The position numbers and the translations under genes were made by a program. Below the pieces are notes generated by a model. The model did no database searches, had not been told where the DNA came from, and saw only the letters and a list, made by a program, of their open reading frames with translations. A stretch of 64,000 nt of DNA. Origin: Bradyrhizobium sp. 195 (lineage in GTDB: Bacteria; Pseudomonadota; Alphaproteobacteria; Rhizobiales; Xanthobacteraceae). This document shows positions 10,301 through 18,683 of the stretch, piece by piece. The number at the start of each line of letters is the position of its first letter. Position 1 is the stretch's first letter. The stretch covers positions 6,820,001 through 6,884,000 of the forward strand of contig NZ_CP082161.1 in NCBI RefSeq assembly GCF_023101665.1, given 5' to 3'.

Positions 10301-10824
10301 ACCCGCACGATCTCGAGCCCCGCGCGCACCGCGCGCTCCGCATCGTCCTCATGTGCGGTCGGGTAGCCGAAATAGACAAGGATACCGTCGCCGACGAAAC
10401 GGGCGGCAAACCCCTCGTAATGCTTGACCACGCGGACGCAGGTTTCGCGGAAGCTCGCGATCATGTCGCGGACGTCTTCCGGATCGAACTGCACGGAGAG
10501 CGAGGTGGAATCCACCATGTCACAGAACATGGTGGTGAGCTGACGCCGTTCGGCGCCGACCTCCGTGCGGGCTTGCGGCCGCACCGTCGTCGCGGGCGCC
10601 TGCGCCGTTTCCGCCTGGAACAGCGCCGCCATCGCCCGTTGGAGCCGCTTGCGATCGCCGAGCGGCAAACCGAGCTCGGCCAGATCGGATTCGGTCAGGT
10701 CGCCCATGACGTCGAGATCGAGACGGTGCTGTGCGAAGAGATCGGAGTAATGGCCAAGGCCGATGCCTTCGAGCCAGCGCTTCAGCCCGCCTTCTGCTCC
10801 CGTGTCCGGCTCATTCTCCAGCAT
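7360..10824 (-). CDS. SAM-domain / adenylate-guanylate cyclase / AAA ATPase / TPR signalling protein
   Basis: This 1,154-residue protein has four parts. Residues 13-70 are a SAM (sterile alpha motif) domain (LKRWLEGIGLGHYSDLF). Residues 95-285 are a class III nucleotide cyclase with both metal-binding aspartates (FCDMVD, Asp102; FVGDG, Asp146) and the transition-state pair in GETVNLAARL (Asn225, Arg229), so it looks catalytically competent. Residues 295-560 are an AAA-type ATPase with Walker A GEPGIGKS and Walker B VIAFEDLHWID. The rest is helical TPR-like repeats. Known relatives are single-polypeptide signal integrators; inputs are generally unknown. The PCMT-like gene follows directly. A 14-base palindrome lies upstream at 10882-10895. 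Confidence 0.9.
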   Translation of the reverse strand: MLENEPDTGAEGGLKRWLEGIGLGHYSDLFAQHRLDLDVMGDLTESDLAELGLPLGDRKRLQRAMAALFQAETAQAPATTVRPQARTEVGAERRQLTTMFCDMVDSTSLSVQFDPEDVRDMIASFRETCVRVVKHYEGFAARFVGDGILVYFGYPTAHEDDAERAVRAGLEIVRVLSTARAIEPRGALSHSPAVRIGIATGLVVVGDLVGQGTEERDSAVGETVNLAARLQGLAPPNGVVISASTQSLLKGKFEFRNLGVHDLKGISEKAQAWHVMRASRVETRFAAAMGTRLTPLVNREEEIALLMGRWHQVKDGDGQVVVKFGEPGIGKSRIIQEIFERISGDRHGQVSFQCSPYHTSTALYPFAEQLRFSLGLDRDDPSALSLTSLETAIAAAHGDIEQVTPLFAALLSIPTADRYPPLELSPQQQKDATVAALVNHFLGLAREMPLVIAFEDLHWIDPTSREVIDLLVDRVQNRPILVIVTARSEFQPSWNAHSHITTLVLNRLSRQLRTTLVERVAGRELPKEVVEEIIVKTDGVPLFLEELTKTVLESNLLTERHGRYVLSGPWRQLAIPATLTDSLMARLDRMGPFKRIAQIGATIGREFSYETLHAVANTPAEQIEAALNHLEQAGLIMRRGHPPDALYSFKHVMIQNAAHASLLHSERRKLHSRIAQVLAEMYPEKTEREPELLAHHLTESGQSEGAASFWLKAGKQAARSGANLEAIGHLRRGLSVVQANARMQGADEMELDLRIALGNALISAKGYAVQEVEENYIRALELGQQLDDDEKAFAATRGLWVCHFIRADLTRAHDLSVELLKFAKRERLNERAQPAQQTGYLMEAHRSIAMTMLYRGRFAASQHHLHRCINLYSPDLHSDLMERHGTDPGVVSLSYLGYLLWFLGRPDAARQHSEQAIANAEKIRHPFTLAFALVFGAYLCQHLRDVEGTRDHANRAMIIATEHNFLHWKQQAAILRGWALAQLGEADEGLSQMRLGLDEYEAMDSWLAGCWFRCLLAEAYAKVGMREAALRALDGALATARRTGDHSYLAEVYRLQGEITMSDGDPGSVQEAADLFALSLEVARKQGALSWELRTAVSLARLSLDAGKREHARLLLVPVLAKFSEGFNTPDLKQAMQLVNELGADAPVHERAAP

Positions 10825-10881
10825 GGTGATTCTGCCCGACCCTAATTCCGTCGAAGGGCTTTAGGGCGCCTCAACCACAGA

Positions 10882-10895
10882 TTTTGGGCCCAAAA
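10882..10895. promoter_or_regulatory. 14-base perfect palindrome in divergent promoter region
   Basis: TTTTGGGCCCAAAA lies in the 142-base space between the cyclase/AAA gene and the NRPS gene. A perfect dyad in a shared promoter region is a plausible repressor or activator site for one or both genes. No cognate regulator is encoded adjacently. Confidence 0.4.
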
Positions 10896-10966
10896 CTTCA
10901 CCTCAGACTGGACGCGTTCCCCAACTTCTTGGAAGAATAGCTCAATCGCATCAAAAGGGAACGGAA

Positions 10967-13900
10967 TTGTCGGACGTCACACTCCCGGCTCCGGAGGAAT
11001 CAGGCGGCACGGCAGCCGAAGCAAAGATATTCGCCGATATCGGCGGCCTTCTCTATTTCTACGCCCGCAAGTCGCCGACGGCGCCCGCCCTGCTCGCCCC
11101 GGGCCGGCCGGTCCTCAACTACGGCGCGCTTGGCGAGGTGACGCGGGATCTCGTCCGTACGCTGCGCCGGCTCGGCGTGACCCCTGCCGACCGGATCGCG
11201 GTCGCGCTGCCGCGCGGCGCCGACAGCGCGCTGGCGCTGATCGCGGTCGCATCGAGCTGCGCCTGCGTCCCCGTCAATCCCGATCTGACGGCTGACGAGC
11301 TGCAACGCTATTTCAGCGACTTGAAGCTGACGGCGCTGGTGACCCGGGCCGACATGACCCCGGCGAGCCGCGAGGCCGCCACGGCACTCGATATCGCGGT
11401 GATCGATTTCGTGCCGGGGCCGCAAGACAATCTCGGCGGCTGCGCATTCGTTGGGCCGACGATCGGGCCGGCGGCGACCGGCGGCGCCTCGCGCGGCGAC
11501 GACGATGCGTTCATCCTGTTGACATCAGGCACGGCGGCACGTCCGAAAATGGTGCCGCTGACACATCGCAATGTGTGCCTGTCCGCCACCAATGCCGGCC
11601 GCGTGCTGTCGCTCACATCCCACGATCGTCTGCTCAACGTGCTGCCGCTGTTTCACGCCCATGGCTTGATCTCCGGCCTGCTGACGGCGCTGGCCGCGGG
11701 CTCCAGCGTGATCTGCACCGACGGCTTCGACGCGCCGTCGTTCTTCGGCTGGATGCGAGAGCTGCGGCCGACCTGGTACACCGCCGTGCCCACCATCCAT
11801 CGGGCGCTGCTGACGGCGGCGGAATCCGACCCGGACCGCGCCCGGTCGTCGTCGCTGCGCGTGATCCGCTCGGCCTCGGCCTCGCTCGCGCCCACGATCC
11901 TCCAAGGGCTGGAGGCGACGTTCGGCGTTCCCGTGCTCGAGACCTACGGCATGACCGAAGCGGCCTCGCAGATCGCGGCCAATCCGTTCGAGCTGCGCAA
12001 GGTCGGATCGGTCGGCCGCGCCGCCGGCCCCGAGATCGCGATCATGGACGAGACCGGCCGCGCGCTTGCGAGCGGCGCGCACGGCGAGATCATGCTGCGC
12101 GGACCGAACATGACCCGCGGCTATTATAATGACGAGGCGGCGACAGGGGCCGCGTTCCGCGACGGCTGGTTTCGGACCGGCGACCTCGGCTATCTCGATA
12201 GCGACGGTTATCTTTTCATCGTCGGGCGCATCAAGGACGTCATCAACCGCGGCGGGCAGAAGATCTCACCTCTCGAAGTGGAAGAGGTCCTGCTCAGCCA
12301 TCCGGCGGTGCTGGAGGCCGGCGTGTTCGCTGTCCCGCACGAGAAACTCGGCGAGAACGTTGCTGCCGTCGTGGTGCTGCGGCCGCATGCCGAGGCAACC
12401 TCGGACCAGTTGCGCCAGTTCGCACGAAAGCGGCTCGCAGCCTACAAGGTGCCGAGCCTGATCCGCAGCGTGGCAGCCCTGCCGAAGGGCGGCAGCGGCA
12501 AGGTCAAGCGCAACGCGCTGGCCGAGCTGCTCGCCAAGACGGAAGACGGCGACGAGGCGCGGCTGCCGCGCAATGCGCTGGAGAGCCAGCTCGCCGCGAT
12601 CTGGGCCGGTCTCCTGGAGCTGCCGCAGGTCGGCGTCGATCAGGACGTGTTCGCGCTGGGCGCGGATTCGCTCGCGGTGACGCAGATGCGCTCGCGCCTG
12701 CGCGAACGCTTCAACGTCGACTTCTCGTTCGAGGACATTTTCGATTGCGCCACCGTGGCCGCGCTTGCGGCCCGGCTCGAGACCGCCGCGAGCCGTCGCG
12801 AGGCGGCACTGCCGGCCTGGCGGCGAGCGACGGACGCAGAGGCGCCGCTCTCGTTACAGCAGCAGCGCATGTACGTGCTCTCGCGGCTCGATCCGACGCG
12901 CTACAATTACAATGTCGTCGAAGTCGCTATGCTCAAAGGCCTGATCGACGTCGCTGCGCTTCAGGCCAGTCTTGCCGCGATCTGCACGCGCCACGAGGCG
13001 CTCCGCTCGGTCGTCGTCGAACGTCAGGGCGAGCCGGTGCAGCTCGTGCTGCAATCGCCGCCGCGGTTCGAGCGCGTCAAGCTCAAACCCTGTGCTGCGG
13101 ACAAGCGGGCCGCAGTGATCAGGCGCGAGGCGCTCAAGCTTGCGCAATATCCGTTCGACCTGGCGCGCGAGCCGCCGCTGAAGGTCACGCTGCTGTCATT
13201 CGATAAGACGAGCCATGCGCTGGTGGTCAACGTTCATCACCTCGTCACCGACGGCTGGTCGCAGCGCCTGTTCTGGGAGGAGCTTGCCGCCCACTACGCC
13301 GCCGCACACGGGAAGCAGGTGCCGGCACAGCCTCTGCCGGCTTTCCAATATCGCGACTTTGCGCTCTGGCAGCAGAGCTGGGCGCAGACGCCGGCGGCGA
13401 AGGACCAACTCGACTACTGGCGAGCCCAGCTCGAGGGCGTCACCACGCTGCCGCTGCGGACCGACCGGCCAAGGCCTGAGGTCTGGAGCGGTCACGGCGC
13501 CCGGCACTATTTCGAATTCTCCAGGACACTGTCGGCCGAGCTGCGCGCGTTGAGCCAGAACCAGGGCGTCACGCCTTTCATGACGCTGCTCGCCGCCTTC
13601 CAATGCCTGTTGTTCCGCCACTCCTCGCATGAGGACGTCGCAACGGGATCGCTGATTGCCAACCGCAACCAGATCGAGAGCGAGCACCTGATTGGGCTGT
13701 TCGCCAACACGCTGATCCTGCGCAACGATTTTGGCGGCGACCCGAGCTTCGGCGAGATGTTGCGGCGGGTCCGGCAGGTCACGCTCGATGCCTACCGCAA
13801 CCAGGACCTTGCGATCGAGGAGGTGTTGCGCGCGCTGCAGATCGCCCGGCGGAGCGATGGCAATCCGCTGTTCCGGATCATGTTCATCCTCCAGAACGCG

Positions 13901-16900
13901 TCGATCGAGGCCGCACGCTTCCCGGGCCTGTCGACGCGGCGGCTGGAAGTCGATCCCAAGGTGGCGCGCTTCGACATCACGCTTGAGCTGGTCGAGGCCG
14001 ACGGCCGCTTCACCGGCTTCTTCGAATACGCCACCGATCTGTTCGACGCCGCGACGATCGAGGCCATGGCGGCTCAGTTCAAGTCCCTGCTGAAGGCCGT
14101 CATCGCCAATCCGGAGCAGCGCATCTCGCGCCTGCCGCTCCTGACGGAGACCGAACGCCGGCAATTGCTGGCGACAGGCCGGGGCGTGCCGGCCAATTTC
14201 ACCACAAGCGGCAATTTGAGCGGACGCTTTGATCGCCAGGCCAAGAAGACGCCGAACGCGATTGCGGTGTCGGACGGGCGCGCATCCCTGAGCTATCGCG
14301 AACTGGCCCGCCGCAGCCAGGCAATCGCGCGCTGGCTGGCGCGCGAAGGCATCGGCGCCGAGAGCGTGGTGGCCTTGCTTGCGGATCGCGGGCCCGATCT
14401 GCTCGCCGCGATGATCGGCGTGCAGCGCGCGGGCGCGGCCTTCCTCAATCTCGATCCCGATCAGCCGCCGGCCCGCCTCACGACCATTCTGGGATCGAGC
14501 TGCGCCCGCATGCTGCTGACCGGACGGACCCAGTCCGCCATGGTCGAGACGCTGCTCGATCCGCTGGTCGAGCGCATCCCGGTGGCTGAACTCGAAGACG
14601 CGATCGCGTCGGGATCGACCAAGCCGGCCCGCGCCGCGCGGCGCGCGGCTTCCAGCCTCGCCTATCTCATCTATACGTCGGGCTCCTCCGGCGCGCCGAA
14701 GGGCGTCATGATCGAGCAGCGCGGCCTGTCGAACCATCTGGCCTCGCTCGTCTCCGACCTCGGTCTCTCCGCCAGGGACGTGATCGCGCAGACCGCGCCG
14801 CAGAGCTTTGTCATCTCGGTCTGGCAGTTCCTGGCGGGGCCCATGGTCGGCGCGCGCGTGCATGTCTGCGACAACGCGAACGTGCAGGACCCGATCCTGC
14901 TGGCGCGGGAGATCGAGCGCGAAGGCATCACGGTGCTCGAGATCGTCCCATCGCTTTTGCGCGTCATCGTCGAACGGATGAACGAGGCACAGGTCCGGCG
15001 CGCCTTCGCCGGATTGCGAGTGCTGATCTCGACCGGCGAGCCGCTACCCGTCGACCTCTGCAGGGCCTGGTTCGCCCAATGCCCGAAAGTGCCGCTGATC
15101 AATGCCTATGGCGCCTCGGAATGTTCCGACGACGTCTCCCTGAATCGCCTGACCAAGGCGCCGGCGATCACGACCGGTATCGTTCCGGTCGGCGCACCGC
15201 TGCCGAACACCCAGCTCTACGTGCTCGATGCCAACCTCCAGCCGCAGCCGGTCGGCGTGACCGGCGAGCTCTGCATCGGCGGCGCCGGCGTCGGCCGCGG
15301 CTATATCAACGATCCCGCGCAGAGCCGGCAGCGCTTCCTGCCCGATCCGTTCTCGCGCCAGGCAGGCAGCCGGCTGTACCGCACCGGCGACCTCGCCCGC
15401 CGCCGCGCAGACGGCACGATCGAATGCCTCGGCCGCGCCGACCATCAGGTCAAGGTCCGCGGCTACCGTATCGAGCTCAAGGAGATCGAGACCGCGCTTG
15501 ACGATCATCCCAGCGTGCGGGCCGGCATCGTCGAGCCGCGCCGCGAGGCGAGCGGCGAAGTCAGGCTGATCGCCCATATCGTCGCAAGGCCCGACAGCCG
15601 GAGCAGCGCCAGCGAGCTGCGCGAATTCCTGAAGGGCCGGCTGCCTGGCCACGCCATCCCGTCCGCATTCCTGTTCCTGGATCACGTTCCGCTCAATGCC
15701 CACGGCAAGATCGATCGGACCGCGCTGCTGGCGCCGGCGCAGCAGGAAGCGCCCGGACCGGATGCAGCCGTACCGGCGCGGCGCTTCACGGAAAAGGTGC
15801 TCTCCGACATCTGGATCGACCTGCTCAAGGTGGAAAGCCTCGGCGTCACCGACAATTTCTTCGACCTCGGCGGCCATTCGCTGCTGGCAGGCCAGGCCAT
15901 GGCGCGCATCGCCCGGGCGCTCGGCGTGTCGCTGCCGATCAAGACCATCTTCGAGGCACCGACGATCGAAAGACTTGCCCGGCGAGTCGACCAGGCCATG
16001 GCGGAGACGCCGCGCAAGCCTGCCGCAAGCGTGTCGGGCCTGACCGATGCGAGGCCGGCCGACAGCGGCGGGCCCACGCTCTCGATTGCGCAGGACCAGA
16101 TGCTGCGGATCGAGCAGAACCTCCCGGAATTGCCGCTGTTCAACCTGCCCTTCGCCTTCCGTCTCCAGGGCCCGCTCGATGCGACCGCACTGGCGCAGGC
16201 GATCGATGATGTCGTGGGCCGGCACGAATCGCTGCGGACTGCGTTCGGCTGGAACGGCGAGGAGCCGGTCGGTCACGTCGCCGCACCCGGCACCCTTGGC
16301 CGGGTCCTGACCATCGAGACGATCGGCGACGGTCACCCCCACAACAACAAGCGGCGCAAAGCCTTGGAGCACAGGAAGGTCGATCTCCTGATCGAACAGG
16401 AGACCTATGTTCCGATCGATCCCACACGCGCACCACTGCTGCGCGCCCGGCTGTTGCGGCTCCACGACGACGATCATGTCCTGCTGCTGACGCTGCATCA
16501 CGCCGTTGTCGACGGCTGGTCGATCGGGGTGCTGTTCGAGGAAGTGTCGAGCCGCTATGCGGCGCTGGCCGGATATCCGTCGGTGCCGCTACCGAAGCCG
16601 CCACCGGCTTTTTCGGACGTCGCACGCTGGCAGCGCTGGTGGTGCGGCACCGACGCCGCCCGCCGCCAGGCTGCCGACTGGACCGAGAATTTGCGCGGCG
16701 CGGCCCCCGTCTTCGACGGCGAATCAACCCCGGGCGCGTCCAGCGGGCACCATCCGGTTAGTCTCGAGCGCGCGCTGATCGACCGGCTCAAGACGTTCGC
16801 CGGCCAGCACAACAGCACGCTCTTCATGTGCCTGCTCACCGGCCTGAAGGCCCTGCTGCTGGCCCGGACGGGCCGCAGCGACATCATGGTCGCCACCGCG

Positions 16901-17419
16901 ATGGCGAATCGCGCTCAGCCGGACACCGACCGCATCGTCGGCCCGTTCGAGAACACGGTGATCGTCCGCACCACAATCACGCCCGAACTGTCGTTCGTGC
17001 AAGCCTTGACGAGGGTCCGCCAGAGTGTGCTTGACGCCCATGCGCGGCAAGAGCTGCCGTTCAACCTCCTGGCCGACCATCTGGAGCGGGAAGGGATTGA
17101 TCCGGCCTCGCTGCTCCAGGTCTATTTCACGCTGCAAAATCCGCTGCGCCAGCCGCTCGATCTGCCGGATCTTGCGACGGAATCGATCGGCAACATCGCG
17201 CGCGAAGGCCAGCCGGTGCTGCCGATCGACCAGACCTGGCTGTCGCTGATGCTGAAGGAGCGTCCGACCGGCATCACAGGCTCATGCAATTACAAGCGCG
17301 AATTGCTGGACGGCCCTATGGTCGGCGCGTGGATGAAGGATCTTGTCGCGCTATTGATGGCTGCCGTCGCCCAACCCAACTTGCCGCTCGCCCGATTGCT
17401 CGCGCGCAGGGCGGCGTGA
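10967..17419 (+). CDS. Nonribosomal peptide synthetase, A-T-C-A-T-C, no thioesterase
   Basis: The 2,150-residue protein reads A1 (about 20-510), T1 (LGADSL, Ser568), C1 (HHLVTDG at 757), A2 (about 1085-1590, YTSGSSGAPKG), T2 (LGGHSL, Ser1638), C2 (HHAVVDG at 1844). Both carrier serines and both condensation His-His-Asp motifs are present. A1 resembles small-carboxylate CoA ligases (LTSGTAARPKMVPLTHRN, LPLFHAHGL, YGMTEAASQIAANP) more than amino-acid adenylation domains, so it probably loads an acyl starter. A2 has FVISVW where FDxSVW is usual, losing the alpha-amino-binding Asp. No thioesterase or reductase follows C2, so release probably occurs by condensation onto an amine or alcohol. The TTG start is chosen for an AAAAGGGA ribosome-binding site 7-14 bases upstream. 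Product unknown. Confidence 0.92.
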   Translation: MSDVTLPAPEESGGTAAEAKIFADIGGLLYFYARKSPTAPALLAPGRPVLNYGALGEVTRDLVRTLRRLGVTPADRIAVALPRGADSALALIAVASSCACVPVNPDLTADELQRYFSDLKLTALVTRADMTPASREAATALDIAVIDFVPGPQDNLGGCAFVGPTIGPAATGGASRGDDDAFILLTSGTAARPKMVPLTHRNVCLSATNAGRVLSLTSHDRLLNVLPLFHAHGLISGLLTALAAGSSVICTDGFDAPSFFGWMRELRPTWYTAVPTIHRALLTAAESDPDRARSSSLRVIRSASASLAPTILQGLEATFGVPVLETYGMTEAASQIAANPFELRKVGSVGRAAGPEIAIMDETGRALASGAHGEIMLRGPNMTRGYYNDEAATGAAFRDGWFRTGDLGYLDSDGYLFIVGRIKDVINRGGQKISPLEVEEVLLSHPAVLEAGVFAVPHEKLGENVAAVVVLRPHAEATSDQLRQFARKRLAAYKVPSLIRSVAALPKGGSGKVKRNALAELLAKTEDGDEARLPRNALESQLAAIWAGLLELPQVGVDQDVFALGADSLAVTQMRSRLRERFNVDFSFEDIFDCATVAALAARLETAASRREAALPAWRRATDAEAPLSLQQQRMYVLSRLDPTRYNYNVVEVAMLKGLIDVAALQASLAAICTRHEALRSVVVERQGEPVQLVLQSPPRFERVKLKPCAADKRAAVIRREALKLAQYPFDLAREPPLKVTLLSFDKTSHALVVNVHHLVTDGWSQRLFWEELAAHYAAAHGKQVPAQPLPAFQYRDFALWQQSWAQTPAAKDQLDYWRAQLEGVTTLPLRTDRPRPEVWSGHGARHYFEFSRTLSAELRALSQNQGVTPFMTLLAAFQCLLFRHSSHEDVATGSLIANRNQIESEHLIGLFANTLILRNDFGGDPSFGEMLRRVRQVTLDAYRNQDLAIEEVLRALQIARRSDGNPLFRIMFILQNASIEAARFPGLSTRRLEVDPKVARFDITLELVEADGRFTGFFEYATDLFDAATIEAMAAQFKSLLKAVIANPEQRISRLPLLTETERRQLLATGRGVPANFTTSGNLSGRFDRQAKKTPNAIAVSDGRASLSYRELARRSQAIARWLAREGIGAESVVALLADRGPDLLAAMIGVQRAGAAFLNLDPDQPPARLTTILGSSCARMLLTGRTQSAMVETLLDPLVERIPVAELEDAIASGSTKPARAARRAASSLAYLIYTSGSSGAPKGVMIEQRGLSNHLASLVSDLGLSARDVIAQTAPQSFVISVWQFLAGPMVGARVHVCDNANVQDPILLAREIEREGITVLEIVPSLLRVIVERMNEAQVRRAFAGLRVLISTGEPLPVDLCRAWFAQCPKVPLINAYGASECSDDVSLNRLTKAPAITTGIVPVGAPLPNTQLYVLDANLQPQPVGVTGELCIGGAGVGRGYINDPAQSRQRFLPDPFSRQAGSRLYRTGDLARRRADGTIECLGRADHQVKVRGYRIELKEIETALDDHPSVRAGIVEPRREASGEVRLIAHIVARPDSRSSASELREFLKGRLPGHAIPSAFLFLDHVPLNAHGKIDRTALLAPAQQEAPGPDAAVPARRFTEKVLSDIWIDLLKVESLGVTDNFFDLGGHSLLAGQAMARIARALGVSLPIKTIFEAPTIERLARRVDQAMAETPRKPAASVSGLTDARPADSGGPTLSIAQDQMLRIEQNLPELPLFNLPFAFRLQGPLDATALAQAIDDVVGRHESLRTAFGWNGEEPVGHVAAPGTLGRVLTIETIGDGHPHNNKRRKALEHRKVDLLIEQETYVPIDPTRAPLLRARLLRLHDDDHVLLLTLHHAVVDGWSIGVLFEEVSSRYAALAGYPSVPLPKPPPAFSDVARWQRWWCGTDAARRQAADWTENLRGAAPVFDGESTPGASSGHHPVSLERALIDRLKTFAGQHNSTLFMCLLTGLKALLLARTGRSDIMVATAMANRAQPDTDRIVGPFENTVIVRTTITPELSFVQALTRVRQSVLDAHARQELPFNLLADHLEREGIDPASLLQVYFTLQNPLRQPLDLPDLATESIGNIAREGQPVLPIDQTWLSLMLKERPTGITGSCNYKRELLDGPMVGAWMKDLVALLMAAVAQPNLPLARLLARRAA

Positions 17420-17461
17420 CATGCCGTGCCAATACCGGTTCACTCGCCAAAGCTGTGAATG

Positions 17462-17479
17462 ATCAAGTTGCATCTTGAT
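17462..17479 (+). promoter_or_regulatory. Inverted repeat between NRPS stop and the small basic gene
   Basis: ATCAAG and CTTGAT are separated by six bases (TTGCAT) and followed by an AT-rich run (TATTT). It could be a weak terminator or attenuator after the synthetase gene, or an operator for the next gene. Sequence alone does not decide. Confidence 0.35.
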
Positions 17480-17550
17480 TATTTGGCGCCACCGCGCAAG
17501 ATTATTCCTGCGTTTTGATTTGGACGATTATTTTCAACCGGGGGAGTGTT

Positions 17551-17718
17551 ATGGGTTTCATCAAATTTACCAAGGGTACCTCGTTGAGCGACAAGGACCG
17601 CAAGGCCCTCCTGAAGCTGCTGGGTGCCGAGAAGAAGAAGCTCCAGTCCGCATTGAAGGACGTCGACGCCAGCCTTTCGGTGCTGGGCGGCGGGAAGAAA
17701 GCCAAGAAGAAGAAGTAA
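17551..17718 (+). CDS. Small basic protein of 55 residues in the NRPS locus
   Basis: The frame starts MGFIKFTKGTSLSDKDRKAL, is preceded by a strong GGGGGAG ribosome-binding site six bases upstream, and ends GGGKKAKKKK. The middle is probably helical (LLKLLGAEKKKLQSALKDV). I do not recognise a family. It lies between the synthetase and phosphopantetheinyl transferase genes on the same strand. It is not MbtH-like (no NxEGQxSxWP-type signature). The lysine tail could bind nucleic acid or an acidic partner, but no function is assigned. A strong hairpin begins at its stop codon. Confidence 0.7.
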   Translation: MGFIKFTKGTSLSDKDRKALLKLLGAEKKKLQSALKDVDASLSVLGGGKKAKKKK

Positions 17719-17749
17719 GATTCGTCGGCCGGGACGCCGTACGAATCTT
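17717..17749 (+). terminator. Hairpin, probable terminator, after the small basic gene
   Basis: AAGATTCGTCGGC pairs with GCCGTACGAATCTT (one-base bulge) around a six-base loop. The stem begins within the stop codon of the 55-residue gene. A clear U-tract is absent, so termination may be partial or the structure may stabilise the mRNA. The next 200 bases to the transferase gene hold no supported gene. Confidence 0.55.
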
Positions 17750-17951
17750 CAGACTTCACTTTACGGACATGGGCCGCTCGCGTGTCGAGCCGGGGTCTCG
17801 CACAAGCTTGCGCCGGTAAACCGGCCTGCAAATCGACAAGAAATCGCCCGGGTGGATCGCTAGAAGCGATCTGCTTGGATGATTCTTGCTCAGTTGTTTC
17901 TTCCGTCGGGACCGGGGAAATTCCCTCCGCCTGACGCAATAGGCCCAATTG

Positions 17952-18683
17952 ATGGCGAACGACAGAATTGAACTCTTTGTCGGACTGATCGAGTCCATTG
18001 ACGCGCCGGGCGCGGTCGAGACGTGCCGGCGGCTGCTCTCGGTCGACGAACGGGTCCGGGCCGATCGCTTCATGTTCGAGCGGCATCGGCGGCAGTATAT
18101 TTTCGCGCACGCCATGCTGCGCCTGGCGCTGTCGAAAGTCGCCCCCAACGTCGCGCCGTCCGATTGGTCGTTTGGCGCCGGCCGCTACGGGCGGCCGTTT
18201 GTCGCAGCCCCCGCCACCTCGACCGCGCTGCATTTCAGCCTGTCTCACGCCGACGGCTGCGTCGCTTGCGTCGTGTCGAAGCATGAGACCGTCGGCGTCG
18301 ACGTCGAAACAGTGTCGCGGCGGGTGGCGCCGCTGTCCACCGCGCTTCGCTTCTTTGCGCCGGAGGAGGTCGAAACGCTGCGCGGACTGCCGGAGCCGGC
18401 CGCGATCGAGCGCTTCTTCGACTACTGGACGCTCAAGGAGGCCTATCTGAAGGCCAGGGGCTTTGGGCTCAATCTGCCGCTCGACGCCTTCGCGATGCAG
18501 GTGTCACGCGAGGCCATCGAGATCAGCTTCAAGCCCGATATCGCCGACGATCCCGATGGCTGGCGCTTCTCGCTGTGCTCGCCATCGCCCTCGCATCGCC
18601 TCGCAATCGCCGACGGCTCCCGTGCCAACGGTGGCCTTCCCATCAGCCGCAATGCCTGGCCACTCCAGGAAGCGGCTGAATGA
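17952..18683 (+). CDS. 4'-phosphopantetheinyl transferase, Sfp type
   Basis: The 243-residue protein carries the Sfp-type signatures: FSLSHADGC, VGVDVE and FFDYWTLKEAYLKARG, containing the Mg-binding Asp/Glu residues and the KEA motif. It transfers phosphopantetheine from CoA to the carrier-domain serines, presumably Ser568 and Ser1638 of the adjacent synthetase. The ATG at 17952 is preferred over the TTG directly before it. Its stop overlaps the start of the monooxygenase gene by four bases (ATGA), showing translational coupling. Confidence 0.9.
   Translation: MANDRIELFVGLIESIDAPGAVETCRRLLSVDERVRADRFMFERHRRQYIFAHAMLRLALSKVAPNVAPSDWSFGAGRYGRPFVAAPATSTALHFSLSHADGCVACVVSKHETVGVDVETVSRRVAPLSTALRFFAPEEVETLRGLPEPAAIERFFDYWTLKEAYLKARGFGLNLPLDAFAMQVSREAIEISFKPDIADDPDGWRFSLCSPSPSHRLAIADGSRANGGLPISRNAWPLQEAAE

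Noticed and set aside
13196..14863. Minus-strand frame of 555 codons inside the NRPS gene
   Set aside because: Antisense to condensation and adenylation domains with strong motifs; no motif on the minus strand.
17551..17718. Small basic protein as an MbtH-like NRPS helper
   Set aside because: It lacks the conserved Trp/Gly pattern of MbtH proteins and is too basic.
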